Source of the DNA: Roseiarcus sp963836695
GTDB lineage: Bacteria > Pseudomonadota > Alphaproteobacteria > Rhizobiales > Beijerinckiaceae
Length of the DNA stretch: 64,000 nt
Direction of reading: 5' to 3'
NCBI GenBank assembly: GCA_963836695.1
Contig: CAWIKX010000014.1
Span: 62,001 to 126,000, forward strand
The position numbers were made by a program, and so were the translations under genes. Positions 18,963 to 27,852 of the stretch are shown piece by piece; the first letter of the stretch is position 1; every line of letters begins with the position of its first letter. The notes beneath the pieces were generated by a model. The model made no database searches and had not been told where the DNA came from. It saw only the letters and a list, made by a program, of their open reading frames with translations.

Positions 18963-19877
18963 TCATCCCTTGGGGAAATCAAGCCCCATCGCCCGGTACC
19001 GTTCAGGGTCGTCGAGCCAGCGCTCGCGCACCTTGACGTGCAGAAAGAGGTGCACGGGCGCGCCATGGGCTTCGGAAATGTCCTTGCGGGCGGCGGTGCC
19101 AATCGCCTTGATCGTACGCCCGCCCTCGCCGAGCACGATCTTGCGGTGGCTCTCGCGGGTGACGAAGATCGTCTGCTCGATGCGGGCCGAACCGTCGGGC
19201 CGGTCCTTCCACTCGTCGGTCTCGACCGTCGCCTGGTAAGGCAGTTCGTCGTGCAGCCGCTCGATCAGCTTCTCGCGGGTGATCTCGGCGGCGAGCGAGC
19301 GGATCGGCGCTTCGGCGATCTGGTCCTCCGGGTAGAGCCAGGGACCGGCCGGGATCATCGCGGCGAGACGGTCGATCAGCCGGTCGAGCCCGTCGCCGGT
19401 CGTGGCGCTGATCATGAAGGTCTCATCGAAGGCGAGCGCGGCGTTGAGCCTGGCGGTGAGGTCAAGCAGTTTCGGCCGCTCGACGAGGTCGATCTTGTTG
19501 AGGATAGCGAGCCGTGGCTTCCGCGCCTCGCCGAGCGTGGCGAGGATCGATTGCGTCTCCTCGGTCAGGCCTGATTCCCCGGCCTCCTTGCGGGCGTCGA
19601 TGATGAGCATGAGCGCGTCGGCGTCGGCGGCGGCGCCCCAGGCGGAGGCGACCATCGCGCGGTCAAGACGGCGCTTGGGGGCGAACAGGCCGGGCGTGTC
19701 GACGAACACGATCTGCGCCTGCTCCCGGGTCAGAACGCCGCGCACCGTCGACCGGGTGGTCTGCGCCTTGCGGGTGACGATCGAGACCTTCTCGCCGATG
19801 AGCGCGTTGATCAGGGTCGATTTGCCGGCGTTGGGGGCGCCGATGATGGCGACGAACCCGCATCGGGTGTCGCTCAT
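18963..19877 (-). CDS. era: GTPase Era
   Basis: A 304-residue Ras-like GTPase for 16S rRNA maturation and 30S assembly. G1 GAPNAGKST (residues 14-22), the switch region TTRSTVRG, G3 DTPGLF, G4 NKID and a C-terminal KH domain (EGGRTIKAIGTAARKDI, the RNA-binding helix) are visible. The start overlaps the rnc stop by four bases (ATGTCGC inside the overlap), so translation is coupled to RNase III, as in other bacteria. Confidence 0.98.
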   Translation of the reverse strand: MSDTRCGFVAIIGAPNAGKSTLINALIGEKVSIVTRKAQTTRSTVRGVLTREQAQIVFVDTPGLFAPKRRLDRAMVASAWGAAADADALMLIIDARKEAGESGLTEETQSILATLGEARKPRLAILNKIDLVERPKLLDLTARLNAALAFDETFMISATTGDGLDRLIDRLAAMIPAGPWLYPEDQIAEAPIRSLAAEITREKLIERLHDELPYQATVETDEWKDRPDGSARIEQTIFVTRESHRKIVLGEGGRTIKAIGTAARKDISEAHGAPVHLFLHVKVRERWLDDPERYRAMGLDFPKG

Positions 19878-20575
19878 GTCGCGCCCCAGCGATCGAGAAA
19901 GGCCTGCGCCGCGGCCTGTTCCGCGGCCCGTTTCGAGCTCGCGGCTCCGACTTCCGGCTCGAAGCCGTCGAGCGTGACCCGCATGACGAAATGGGGAGCG
20001 TGCGCCGGTCCGCTGCGCTCGACCTCCTCGTACCGGGGCGGGGCGAGCGCGCGCGACTGGGCCCATTCCTGCACTGCGGTCTTGGCGTCGCGGGCGGGCT
20101 CGGCGTCGGCGGTGATTCGCTCGCCCCAGGCGTCGAGGATGACCGCCTCGGCCGCGGCGAAGCCACCGTCGACGAACACCGCCCCGATCAAGGATTCACA
20201 GACATCCGCCAGGATCGCAGCCTTCTTGCGGCCGCCCCCGCGCGCCTCGCCTAAGCCTAGCGCGACATGCGGCCCAACGTCCCATTGGATGGCGATCTCG
20301 GCGCAGGTTTCGCGGCGCACGAGCTTGGCGAAGCGCATCGACAATTCGCCCTCGCTCGCCTTTGGGAAAGCCTGGTAGAGCCGGCTGGCGATGACGACGC
20401 CCAGCACCCGGTCCCCCAAGAACTCCAGCCGCTGATAGGACTGCGACCTGCCCTGCCCGCCCGAATTCTGCGCCGAAAGGTGAGTGAGCGCGAGCACCGC
20501 CAGCCCGGAATCGCGGAAGCGGTGGCCGAGCCTGGATTCCAACGCGGACAGTTCGGCGCGCGGATGTTTGTTCAT
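19874..20575 (-). CDS. rnc: Ribonuclease III
   Basis: A 233-residue endonuclease that cuts double-stranded RNA in rRNA and mRNA processing. The signature QRLEFLGDRVLG, the second acidic site ADVCESLIGAVFVDGG and the C-terminal double-stranded-RNA-binding domain (PPRYEEVERSGPAHAP, SSKRAAEQAAAQAFL) are present. The gene lies between lepB (123 bp upstream) and era (overlapping), the usual operon order. Confidence 0.98.
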   Translation of the reverse strand: MNKHPRAELSALESRLGHRFRDSGLAVLALTHLSAQNSGGQGRSQSYQRLEFLGDRVLGVVIASRLYQAFPKASEGELSMRFAKLVRRETCAEIAIQWDVGPHVALGLGEARGGGRKKAAILADVCESLIGAVFVDGGFAAAEAVILDAWGERITADAEPARDAKTAVQEWAQSRALAPPRYEEVERSGPAHAPHFVMRVTLDGFEPEVGAASSKRAAEQAAAQAFLDRWGAT

Positions 20576-20697
20576 TGTCCAACCGATCGAGGAGCAGTCG
20601 CGCCTTGGCGCCGCCGTTTGACAGGCAGGAGGGAGGGGAAGACGGCCGCGCGACTATACCGTCTTTGGGCGGCTGGCGGGAGCCCGTTTGCTTGGGC

Positions 20698-21501
20698 CTA
20701 ACGCACCCGTTGGAAGATGCGGTCCCAGCGCACGTCCCACGGCCAGCGCCACACCTCCCAGGCCGGCGTGCCCTCATCGATTGAGAAGAAGATGATTTCG
20801 GCCCTGCCGATCAGGTTCTCGAACGGCACATAGCCGACCCCGCCCTGATCCCCGGAAAGCCTGGAATCGCTCGAATTGTCCCGGTTGTCGCCCATCATGA
20901 AAAAGTGGCCCGGCGGCACTTCATAGACCTTCGTATTGTCGAAGGTGCCGTCGTCGCCGTCGATCTGGATGATCTTGTGTTGGACGCCGCCCGGAAGCGT
21001 CTCCAGATATTGCGGAGCCTCCATCGGCTTGTTGAAATGGTTAACAGTGAGGAAAGGCTGGATCGGCTCGCGGGGAACCATCTGGCCGTTGATGATGAGC
21101 CGCCCGTGGGTGACCTGGATCTTGTCGCCGGGCAAGCCGATCAGCCGCTTGATGTAGTCAGTCTGGCCGTCGCTCGGCAGCTTGAACACGATGACGTCGC
21201 CGCGCTTGGGCTCCGAGGCGAAGATGCGCCCGGGCATCGCCGAGGGGTCAAGGTCGAGAAAGCTCGGCAGCGAGAAATGGGAATAGCCGTAGGCGTATTT
21301 GGAGACGAACAGATAGTCGCCGACCAATAGCGTCGGCACCAGCGAGCCCGAGGGAATGTTGAACGGCTGGAACAAGACCGTGCGCACCACGAGCGCGATC
21401 AAGAGCGCCTCGATGATGACCTTGACGGTTTCCCACCAGCCCTCCTCCTTCTTGGCGGGCGTGACGGCGACGTCGGCGGATTTCACGGTGGGTTCGATCA
21501 T
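20698..21501 (-). CDS. lepB: Signal peptidase I
   Basis: A 267-residue type I signal peptidase. One N-terminal membrane segment (VKVIIEALLIALVVRTVLF) is followed by box B with the nucleophile Ser (NIPSGSLVPTLLVGDYL; Leu in place of the usual Met), box D with the general-base Lys (DYIKRLIGLPGD) and box E (MMGDNRDNSSDSR). The start is MIEPTVKSADVAV at 21501; the open frame runs further upstream without family similarity. Acts on the outer face of the inner membrane, releasing exported proteins. Confidence 0.97.
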   Translation of the reverse strand: MIEPTVKSADVAVTPAKKEEGWWETVKVIIEALLIALVVRTVLFQPFNIPSGSLVPTLLVGDYLFVSKYAYGYSHFSLPSFLDLDPSAMPGRIFASEPKRGDVIVFKLPSDGQTDYIKRLIGLPGDKIQVTHGRLIINGQMVPREPIQPFLTVNHFNKPMEAPQYLETLPGGVQHKIIQIDGDDGTFDNTKVYEVPPGHFFMMGDNRDNSSDSRLSGDQGGVGYVPFENLIGRAEIIFFSIDEGTPAWEVWRWPWDVRWDRIFQRVR

Positions 21502-21644
21502 TCGGCTCAATACGCCCTTACTTGTTTCATCCGAAGATTGGCGGCCTCGGGCGGCCCCCGTCTCATATACAAAGGCGGGCGCCTTGCGCCAAGCTTCGGC
21601 TGGTGACGCGGAAACTTGGCGCAACCAAGGCCGACGGCTTCGCC

Positions 21645-22616
21645 TCAAGGAGTCAGAAGCAAAGAGCCCGTAGTTTCGCGTTTCTCGAGCGCAATGTGGG
21701 CCGCAGCCGCTTCCGCCAGAGGCCATTTCCGGCCAATCTGGATCTTGACCTCGCCGCGATCCACCACCCGAAACAGCTCGCGCGCCATTTTCTCGCCCCG
21801 CGTGCGATCCGCCATGAACGTGGTCAGGGTCGGCCGGGTGGCGAACAACGAGCCCTTTTGCGCCAAAAGGCTAATGTTGAACGCATCCACGGCGCCCGAG
21901 GCGGAGCCGAAGCTGGCGAACACCCCGAACGGCCGCAGGCAGTCGAGCGAGGCCGGGAAGGTCGCCTTGCCGACGCCGTCATAGACGACATGGCATTTCG
22001 CCCCCTTGGTGATTTCGTCCACCCGCTTGGCGAAATCCTCCTCGCGATAGAGGATCGTGTGCTTCGCGCCGGCGTTCTTGGCGATCGCCGCCTTTTCCGC
22101 GGTCCCGACGCAGCCGATCACCGTTGCTCCGAGCGCCTTGCCCCATTGGCAAAGGATCAGGCCCACCCCACCGGCGGCGGCATGGACCAGGATCGTGTCG
22201 CCCTCTTTGACCCGGTAAGTCTGGCGCACCAAATATTGCGCCGTGAGGCCCTTGAGCATCATCGCCGCGGCCGTGTCATACGAAATCGATCGCGGCAGCT
22301 TGAACAGGAACCTGGCTTCGATGTTGCGTTCCTGGGCATAGGCGCCGGAGGAGCCCGCGTAAGCGACGCGATCACCGGGCTTCAATCCCTCAACCGATGG
22401 ACCGACTTCGACCACCTCGCCCGCGCCTTCGGATCCAGGCGTGAACGGGGTCCTTGCTGGCGGATAGAAGCCGGTGCGGTGATAGATATCGATGAAGTTG
22501 ATCCCGATCGCGTGCTGGCGCAGCCTGACCTCGCCCTTCCCCAGCGGCGGCAGCTCGACCTCCTCGAGGCGCATGACCTCCGGGCCGCCCGGCTTGTCTA
22601 TTCGGATGGCGCGCAT
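21645..22616 (-). CDS. NADPH:quinone reductase (QorA-like)
   Basis: A 323-residue zinc-free MDR protein starting MRAIRIDKPGGPEVMRLEEV. The opening HAIGINFIDIYHRTGFYP, PGSEGAGEVVEVGPSV and the nucleotide loop AAAGGVG near residue 149 match the Qor/zeta-crystallin group closely. The usual NADPH-phosphate contact region YREEDFAKRVDEIT follows. It is closer to E. coli QorA than the paralogue at 6241-7215. It lies 143 bp upstream of lepB on the same strand, probably a separate transcript. Confidence 0.94.
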   Translation of the reverse strand: MRAIRIDKPGGPEVMRLEEVELPPLGKGEVRLRQHAIGINFIDIYHRTGFYPPARTPFTPGSEGAGEVVEVGPSVEGLKPGDRVAYAGSSGAYAQERNIEARFLFKLPRSISYDTAAAMMLKGLTAQYLVRQTYRVKEGDTILVHAAAGGVGLILCQWGKALGATVIGCVGTAEKAAIAKNAGAKHTILYREEDFAKRVDEITKGAKCHVVYDGVGKATFPASLDCLRPFGVFASFGSASGAVDAFNISLLAQKGSLFATRPTLTTFMADRTRGEKMARELFRVVDRGEVKIQIGRKWPLAEAAAAHIALEKRETTGSLLLTP

Positions 22617-22730
22617 TGTTTTCCTCCGGGGTTGCTTAGCCTCAGACGCAGCGGTCAGGCTTGCCAGCGAGAGCGGCCGACCTTATAGCATCGCGCCGAT
22701 CCGGCGGAACCGGATTCCTCTTACGAGCCC

Positions 22731-22806
22731 GCGCCCATCGTCTAGCGGTCCAGGACGTCGCCCTTTCACGGCGAAAACAGGGGTTCGATTCCCCTTGGGC
22801 GCGCCA
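22731..22806 (+). tRNA. tRNA-Glu (UUC)
   Basis: The 76-nt cloverleaf is complete: acceptor GCGCCCA pairs with TGGGCGC, the D arm contains AGCGGTCCAGGAC, the anticodon loop CTTTCAC carries TTC, the T arm is AGGGG TTCGATT CCCCT, the discriminator is G and the CCA is encoded. The 3' end abuts directly the reading frame of a GntR-family gene, so this tRNA may have been an integration target. Confidence 0.97.
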
Positions 22807-23524
22807 AACATCTCAAGGGGTTCAGCGGCTTCGCGACGTCATCGAAGAGGAAATCACCCAGGGTGTGTTTCGGCCGGGCGCTCGGCTGGACGAACTTTGG
22901 CTTGCCACGCGCTATCGGGTATCGCGAACCCCCGTCAGAGAAGCTTTGCTGCAACTCGCCGCTTCCGGCCTCGTCGTTTCGCGGCCGCGGCGCGGGACGA
23001 TTGTGGCGGCCCCATCGGCCGAGCAGGTCGTCGAGATGTTCGAGGTGATGGCCGAGCTTGAAGGGGTTGCCGGGAAACTTGCCGCACGTCGTGCCGACGA
23101 GGAGGATCGCGATCGCCTGCTCAAGGCGCACGAAGCGTGCCGAATCGCCGTGGCTGCATCCGATCCAGATAGCTACTATTATCGCAATGAGCTCTTCCAT
23201 GACGCCGTTTATCTCGGCAGCCACAATCAGTTCCTCCTCGAGCAATGCGGGGCCTTGCGCCGCCGCCTGAAGCCCTATCGACGCCTGCAGCTTCGCTTTC
23301 CGGGCAGGCTCGGGACGTCTTTCGCCGAGCATGAGTCCGTCGTGAGGGCGATCCTGGATCGCAATCCCAACGAAGCGCACACCCTGCTGCGCAGCCACGT
23401 CATCGTTCAAGGCGACCGCTTCGCCGACCTCATAGCCTCGATCCGGCAACTGGGCCGGCCCGCGGACGATCCGATCTCGAAGCCTAGGCCCGCTTCGCCA
23501 AGGGCTGCGACAAGAGGTGAGTGA
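22807..23524 (+). CDS. GntR/FadR-subfamily regulator, 5' truncated
   Basis: The frame shows a GntR winged helix (RLRDVIEEEI, LATRYRVSRTPVREALLQLA, VVSRPRRGTIVA) and a FCD-type effector domain with metal-ligand His residues (LFHDAVYLGSHNQF, FAEHESVVRAIL). There is no ATG, GTG or TTG in frame between the tRNA-Glu 3' end and GTG 22865, and starting there would remove the first DNA-binding helix. The frame simply continues into the tRNA. The gene thus looks cut at its 5' end. It overlaps the following metE-like gene region (stop at 23522-23524) and was probably its regulator. Confidence 0.75.
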
Positions 23525-23526
23525 AC

Positions 23527-24672
23527 ATGCCCAATAGCGTCGACCGCTTTCTGACCACCCATACCGGAAGCTTGCCGCGCCCGGACGACCTCATCCAGAT
23601 GATGTATGCGAAAGAGGAAGGAAAGCCGGTCGATAAGGCCGCCTTGGCGGCGCGCATCAAGAGCGCAGTTGGGGAAGTGGTGGGCAGACAGCGAAAGGCC
23701 GGCATCGACATCGTCAACGACGGAGAAATGTCGAAGCCGAGCTACGCCACTTACGTCAAGGACCGTTTGGCGGGCTTCGGCGGCGCGGGCAACAGTTTCG
23801 TCTATCAGGACCTCGCGGAGTTTCCGAGCATGGCGAAGCGCGTGTTCGGCGATCCCGGACGGTCGCGGCGCAAGACGCCAGCTTGCAACGGGCCGATCTC
23901 GGTCTCCGACCCTGACGCGGTGAAACGCGACGTCGACAACCTCAGAGCGGCGGTGGGCGAAGCGAATGGGCAGCGCCCATTCATGAGCGCCGCATCGCCG
24001 GGCGTCATCTCGCTCTTCTTTCACAACGATTATTATCCGAGCGAGACCGCCTATCTCGAGGCGATTTCAGGCGCCATGAAGCCTGAATACGAAGCGATTG
24101 TCGCGGCCGGCTTCGACCTCCAGATTGATTGCCCGGACCTCGCGATGGGCCGGCACATTCAATACGCGAATCTCGAACTGAAGGAGTTTCGCAAGCGCGC
24201 CGCCGAGCACGTCGAGGCGCTCAACGCAGCGCTGGCGAACATTCCTGCGGACAGGGTCCGGATGCATCTCTGCTGGGGCAACTACGAGGGTCCGCACCAT
24301 TGCGATGTGCCGCTCGCCGATATCGTCGACGTCGTGTTCAAGGCTAAACCGATGGCGCTCTCCCTCGAAGCCGCCAATCCGCGCCATGCGCACGAATATG
24401 CCGTGTTCGAAACGACGAAGCTGCCGGACGGCAAGGTGCTGATACCGGGCGTCCTCGAATCGAAGTCGAACTTCATCGAACATCCCGAGGTCATCGCCAA
24501 CCGGATCGGCAACTACGCCAAGCTCGTCGGACGGGAGAACGTGATCGCGGGAAGCGATTGCGGGTACGGAACATGGGTCGGCCAGGCGGCCGTCGAGCCG
24601 GACATTGTCTGGGCGAAATTCGCGGCGCTGGCCGAGGGCGCCCGCATCGCCAGCAAGCGGTTCTGGCGATGA
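23527..24672 (+). CDS. Cobalamin-independent Met synthase-like protein
   Basis: A 381-residue TIM-barrel protein of the MetE C-terminal/epoxyalkane:CoM transferase family (start MPNSVDRFLTTHTGSLPRP). The zinc-binding His and Cys occur in MHLCWGNYEGPHH and the distal Cys in AGSDCGYGT. It lacks the N-terminal half of true MetE, as do proteins that move a methyl group between small thiols or act in catabolism. GTG 23521 is an alternative start; the ATG at 23527 is better spaced from AGAGGTG. It directly follows the truncated GntR gene. Confidence 0.85.
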   Translation: MPNSVDRFLTTHTGSLPRPDDLIQMMYAKEEGKPVDKAALAARIKSAVGEVVGRQRKAGIDIVNDGEMSKPSYATYVKDRLAGFGGAGNSFVYQDLAEFPSMAKRVFGDPGRSRRKTPACNGPISVSDPDAVKRDVDNLRAAVGEANGQRPFMSAASPGVISLFFHNDYYPSETAYLEAISGAMKPEYEAIVAAGFDLQIDCPDLAMGRHIQYANLELKEFRKRAAEHVEALNAALANIPADRVRMHLCWGNYEGPHHCDVPLADIVDVVFKAKPMALSLEAANPRHAHEYAVFETTKLPDGKVLIPGVLESKSNFIEHPEVIANRIGNYAKLVGRENVIAGSDCGYGTWVGQAAVEPDIVWAKFAALAEGARIASKRFWR

Positions 24673-24737
24673 GTTTTTGACTCAGACGTTTATCATCTTG
24701 AACGAGCGCGTCGTGGAACCGCCCGAAGCCGTTGCTT

Positions 24738-24810
24738 GTCATGTCCGGGGAAAGCGGGGATCCACGAAGGCTTTGGCCGGAAGCGAGATTCCTGCCTGCG
24801 CTGGAGTGAC
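24738..24810. repeat. REP-like imperfect palindrome
   Basis: GTCATGTCCGGGGAAAG on the left and the complementary-leaning CTGCGCTGGAGTGAC on the right enclose a GC-rich centre. The pair resembles the intergenic palindromes (GTCATTCCCGCGAAAGCGGG-like) scattered through alphaproteobacterial genomes. Arms match only partly. Confidence 0.4.
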
Positions 24811-24944
24811 ATCATCAGCGAATGCGCAGAGCAAGCCCACCGGGCCGAAATCTGGATTCGGTTGATGAGATCGCTCGGCGCTGGGCGGCGGCCAAGCGTG
24901 GGTCGATAGCGATTAAGGAAAAACCGACAGGTAAACAGCATCTA

Positions 24945-24973
24945 TTGACAAAATCAGAAACTAGAGCTACGAT
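24945..24973 (+). promoter_or_regulatory. Sigma-70-like promoter
   Basis: TTGACA (24945-24950), a 17-base spacer and TACGAT (24968-24973) form a near-consensus promoter. It points into a 45-codon frame (from ATG 24972) with no ribosome site or family features, which ends in the box of repeat copy B. What it drives is unclear. Confidence 0.35.
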
Positions 24974-25104
24974 GGCGATGCTGGCTGAATTCGCTGGGCT
25001 CAGCGATGGCGGAGCGTCCGATGGAGTCGGACGGTGGTTTGCCATCCCCGACCGCAACCCAGGACGCGAGTTGGAAGGGACAGGAACTTTTTTATTTTTT
25101 TGCT

Positions 25105-25190
25105 TGTAACCATCTGAAAAGGCTAAATTCGTAAAAATTTATGAAAACAAATGAAAGGAATTTTGCTTTCATTTGTTTTCATTCATTTGC
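25105..25190 (-). repeat. Structured palindromic element, copy B
   Basis: Box TGTAACCATCTGAAAA (25105-25120), 17-nt spacer, 10-mers TTTATGAAAA and CAAATGAAAG, 8-nt centre GAATTTTG, inverted CTTTCATTTG and TTTTCATTCA. ATGAAAACAAATGAAAG (25141-25157) is matched by a perfect 17-base complement at 25166-25182. All lengths equal those of copies A and C, while the arm sequence is different. The region is strongly AT-rich. Confidence 0.88.
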
Positions 25191-25268
25191 AGAGATTTCG
25201 CGTTAAGGTTGCAGGGCGCAGTCTAATGCGCCGGCTCTCGCCCGGCCATCACGGCGCTGGGTCGAGGC

Positions 25269-25412
25269 TTACTTCGGCTCGGACAGCCAAGGCGCGGTCG
25301 CGACATCAATGCGGGCGAGTTCCGGCATCTTTGCCTTCAACTCCGCGAGCGTCTTTGATGTCGCTCTTGTCGAGGTGGTCCTAGGTGATGGGCACGGGCC
25401 ATTCACGTCAGG
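25269..25412 (-). pseudogene. Gene remnant, unidentified
   Basis: On the minus strand a peptide LAELKAKMPELARIDVATAP ends at a TAA (25269-25271). In the neighbouring frame just upstream the same text continues as DHLDKSDIKD, interrupted by a stop. The two parts look like the C-terminus of one decayed protein joined across a frameshift near 25350. No family can be named. The rest of 25190-25612 shows nothing further. Confidence 0.3.
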
Positions 25413-25612
25413 CAAGGATTCACGTCATCTTCGGCGGAATGGACCGGAAGGCGGCTCCGTACGTTCGACCTCACCGTAGACCCAACGACCGCTCCATAAG
25501 GCGCGCGGCCGGCTCCAGGCCCTAATACGAATCTTAGGCCAGCCGATCGAAGCCGCCGAATCGTTGGTCGGAACGGCGCCATCGCCGTTGGCGAGGACAG
25601 GCCCATCGCCCT

Positions 25613-26080
25613 CTATGCCCGCCTCGCTTTTTGTCGCGCAAAGACTTCGTGGCCCTCGCGATCGAGGATCCGCACTCCGATCGTTTGAGGCGGCCACTTG
25701 ATGTTCGCAGCCGCGATGATGGCGGCGGGCGTATCCGGCGCCTCGATCCGCTCTTCCGTTAAATTGTTCGGCCCCTGGTCGGCTGTCGCGCAAACGAATT
25801 GGATCCGGAAGGTCCGCGACGGTTCCGGAACGATCTCGGCCGGCGGATTAGGCTCTGGAAGTGTCGGAGGCGCAGCGTCAACCTCAATGCGCCTGGGCGT
25901 CCAGCGAGCGACGACCAAGGCGACCCGTCTCCAGGCTCCCGCCGTCTCGTCGCGTTTGGCCTGACGCTCGCGGAGTCGCGCCTGCGCGTAAGCTTCGTCG
26001 CCAAACTCATCCATGAGTGCGCTTGCGGCGGCGCGTATTCGCTCAATCTTCTCCAGTTGCCAAAGCAACCACGCAAGCAT
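25613..26080 (-). CDS. Hypothetical protein, 155 aa
   Basis: Start MLAWLLWQLEKIERIRAAAS at 26080, with GGGGGCGG upstream. The N-terminal half is a charged helix (Q-A-R-L-R-E-R-Q-A-K-R-D-E). A Pro-rich linker follows, then a small beta-rich domain (FRIQFVCATADQGPNNL, GVRILDREGHEVF). The C-terminal part resembles a short sensory or toxin-like module but no family is recognised. It is divergent from the nickel/cobalt transporter gene. Confidence 0.5.
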   Translation of the reverse strand: MLAWLLWQLEKIERIRAAASALMDEFGDEAYAQARLRERQAKRDETAGAWRRVALVVARWTPRRIEVDAAPPTLPEPNPPAEIVPEPSRTFRIQFVCATADQGPNNLTEERIEAPDTPAAIIAAANIKWPPQTIGVRILDREGHEVFARQKARRA

Positions 26081-26338
26081 GTCCGCCCCCTGGTCTCGAC
26101 GACTGAGTGCCGCTCGGGTGCGTGTCCTAGCGACGGCGCGTCGATTGCCCAACGGTTTGCGCAATATTCAGCCTATCGCGTTGACATAGAATTAACGTCG
26201 GCCAAAGCGAGAGACGGCGCCTGTTCATTCCCTGCCTGAATTCGGGGCTGAAAATGCACAATGCAGCGCCACCCAAAGCGCGTTGGCGCGCCGGGAAAGC
26301 TCCGGTAGTCTTTGCGCGAAAGGCGGGGAGCCTCCGGA

Positions 26339-27437
26339 ATGATGGTCAGCGTAGCCAATCTCTTCAACGACAGCCGTCAGAATATCCGCGGGAGAGTGAC
26401 CGCGGTCTACATCCTCCTCCTTTTCTTCAACGCGGCCGCATGGCTGTGGGCGCTTGCCGCCTTCCACGCCTATCCGGTTCTGCTTGGCACGGCCGCGCTC
26501 GCGTACAGTTTCGGCCTCAGGCACGCCTTCGACGCGGACCACATTGCGGCGATCGACAATGTCACCCGCAAACTCATGGCCGAAGGCCGGCGTCCAGTCG
26601 GGGTCGGATTGTTCTTCTCGCTCGGCCACTCGACAATTGTCGTCGCATTGACGATCGCCATCGCCATCGCAACCACAACGCTTCAGGGCCGATTTCGACT
26701 CCTTCAAGAGCGTCGGCGGCGTTGTCGGCACGCTAGTGTCGGCGCTGTTCCTGTTCGCCATCGCTATCTCCAACATCATTGTTCTCGCCTCGGTGTGGCG
26801 GACGTTTCAGACGGTTAAAAGGGGTGGCCGTTTCGTCGAGGAAGATCTCGACATCATGCTGGCCAATCGCGGCCTTCTTGGGCGCGTGTTCCGCCGCTTC
26901 TTTCGGCTGATCGAATGGAGTTGGCAGATGTATCCGCTCGGCGTCCTGTTCGGTCTAGGCTTCGACACCGCGACGGAGATTGGCCTGCTTGGCGTTTCGG
27001 CTAGCCAAGCGTCACAGGGCCTTTCGATCTGGTCGATCCTGGTCTTTCCCGCCCTGTTCACCGCTGGCATGACCTTGATCGACACAACCGACAGCATTCT
27101 CATGCTCGGCGCGTATGGCTGGGCGTTCATCAAGCCGATCCGCAAGCTCTATTACAATCTGACGATCACCGCCGTGTCGATCATCGTCGCGGTTATCGTC
27201 GGCGGCCTCGAGACGCTGAACCTGATCGGCGGCCAGCTAGGCCTCAACAAAGGGGGCGCGTTCTGGGGCGTGATCGGCTCGCTCAACGACAATTTCGGCG
27301 TCCTCGGCTATGCGATCATCGGCTTGTTCGTCGCCGCCTGGGCAGTCTCGTATGTCGTCTACCGGGTCAACGGCTACGACGAAATCGAGGTCTCGGCGGG
27401 CTGGACTGGCTGCAGGCAGACACAGTGCCCGCCCTAA
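26339..27437 (+). pseudogene. NiCoT nickel/cobalt permease, frameshifted
   Basis: The HoxN/NixA-type signature is complete: RHAFDADHIAAIDN (metal-binding helix II), LFFSLGHSTIVV, LGFDTATEIGLLG and GMTLIDTTDSILMLGAYGWA, with eight predicted membrane segments. One single-base break near 26685 separates the first 115 residues from the rest: the second frame resumes as DFDSFKSVGGVVGTLVS. Correcting it gives a normal-length permease of about 365 residues. Start is the ATG at 26339. It imports Ni2+ or Co2+ for hydrogenase, urease or cobalamin; none of those genes is near. Confidence 0.88.
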
Positions 27438-27492
27438 GCGCCGAAGACGCACGTCCGCCCTTGCGAGCGCGCGCCGCGCGGCTAAGTGCTAA

Positions 27493-27594
27493 TAAACGTT
27501 AGTAAAAATGCAATAAACGCTAGTAAACGATAGTAAAATAGCTAGCGTTTACTAGCGTTTAAGTTTCCAAATCGCGATTTTTCAATGGGTTACA
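27493..27594 (+). repeat. Structured palindromic element, copy C
   Basis: Left units TAAACGTTAG (10), TAAAAATGCAA (11), TAAACGCTAG (10) and TAAACGATAG (10); 8-nt centre TAAAATAG; right units CTAGCGTTTA twice (27542-27561); 17-nt spacer; box TTTTCAATGGGTTACA (27579-27594). The box and right arms are identical to copy A read on the other strand, and the left unit lengths from the centre outward (10, 10, 11, 10) also agree. It lies 55 bp after the transporter stop. Confidence 0.9.
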
Positions 27595-27852
27595 AGCGAT
27601 TTAACTAAGGAAATCTGGCGGCCTGCCTTCGCCCGCTCCAGTCACCGCGAACGAAGATCGCCCTCTCTCTCCGCATCGCTCAGTTCCGGCCCACCGCTTT
27701 TTTCGACGAGTGAAGGTTACAGCACGAATTCTGCCGGACAGAAAGAAAATGTCGCAATCTCGAAGGAACCGAAGGCCGACCAGACCGCCTCCCCACCTCA
27801 TGGTTGCTTTTTTGAACCGATATAATGGTCAAGCTTCGCGAGGGGGGGGTTC

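Noticed and set aside
24822..25109. 95-codon plus-strand frame ending in repeat copy B
   Set aside because: No family, no ribosome site, and the tail is encoded by the AT-rich element; only the promoter-like motif is kept.
18340..27594. Copies A and C as the ends of one 9.2-kb composite transposon
   Set aside because: They are inverted relative to each other, but the interval holds groESL-adjacent core genes (era, rnc, lepB) and a tRNA, and no transposase.
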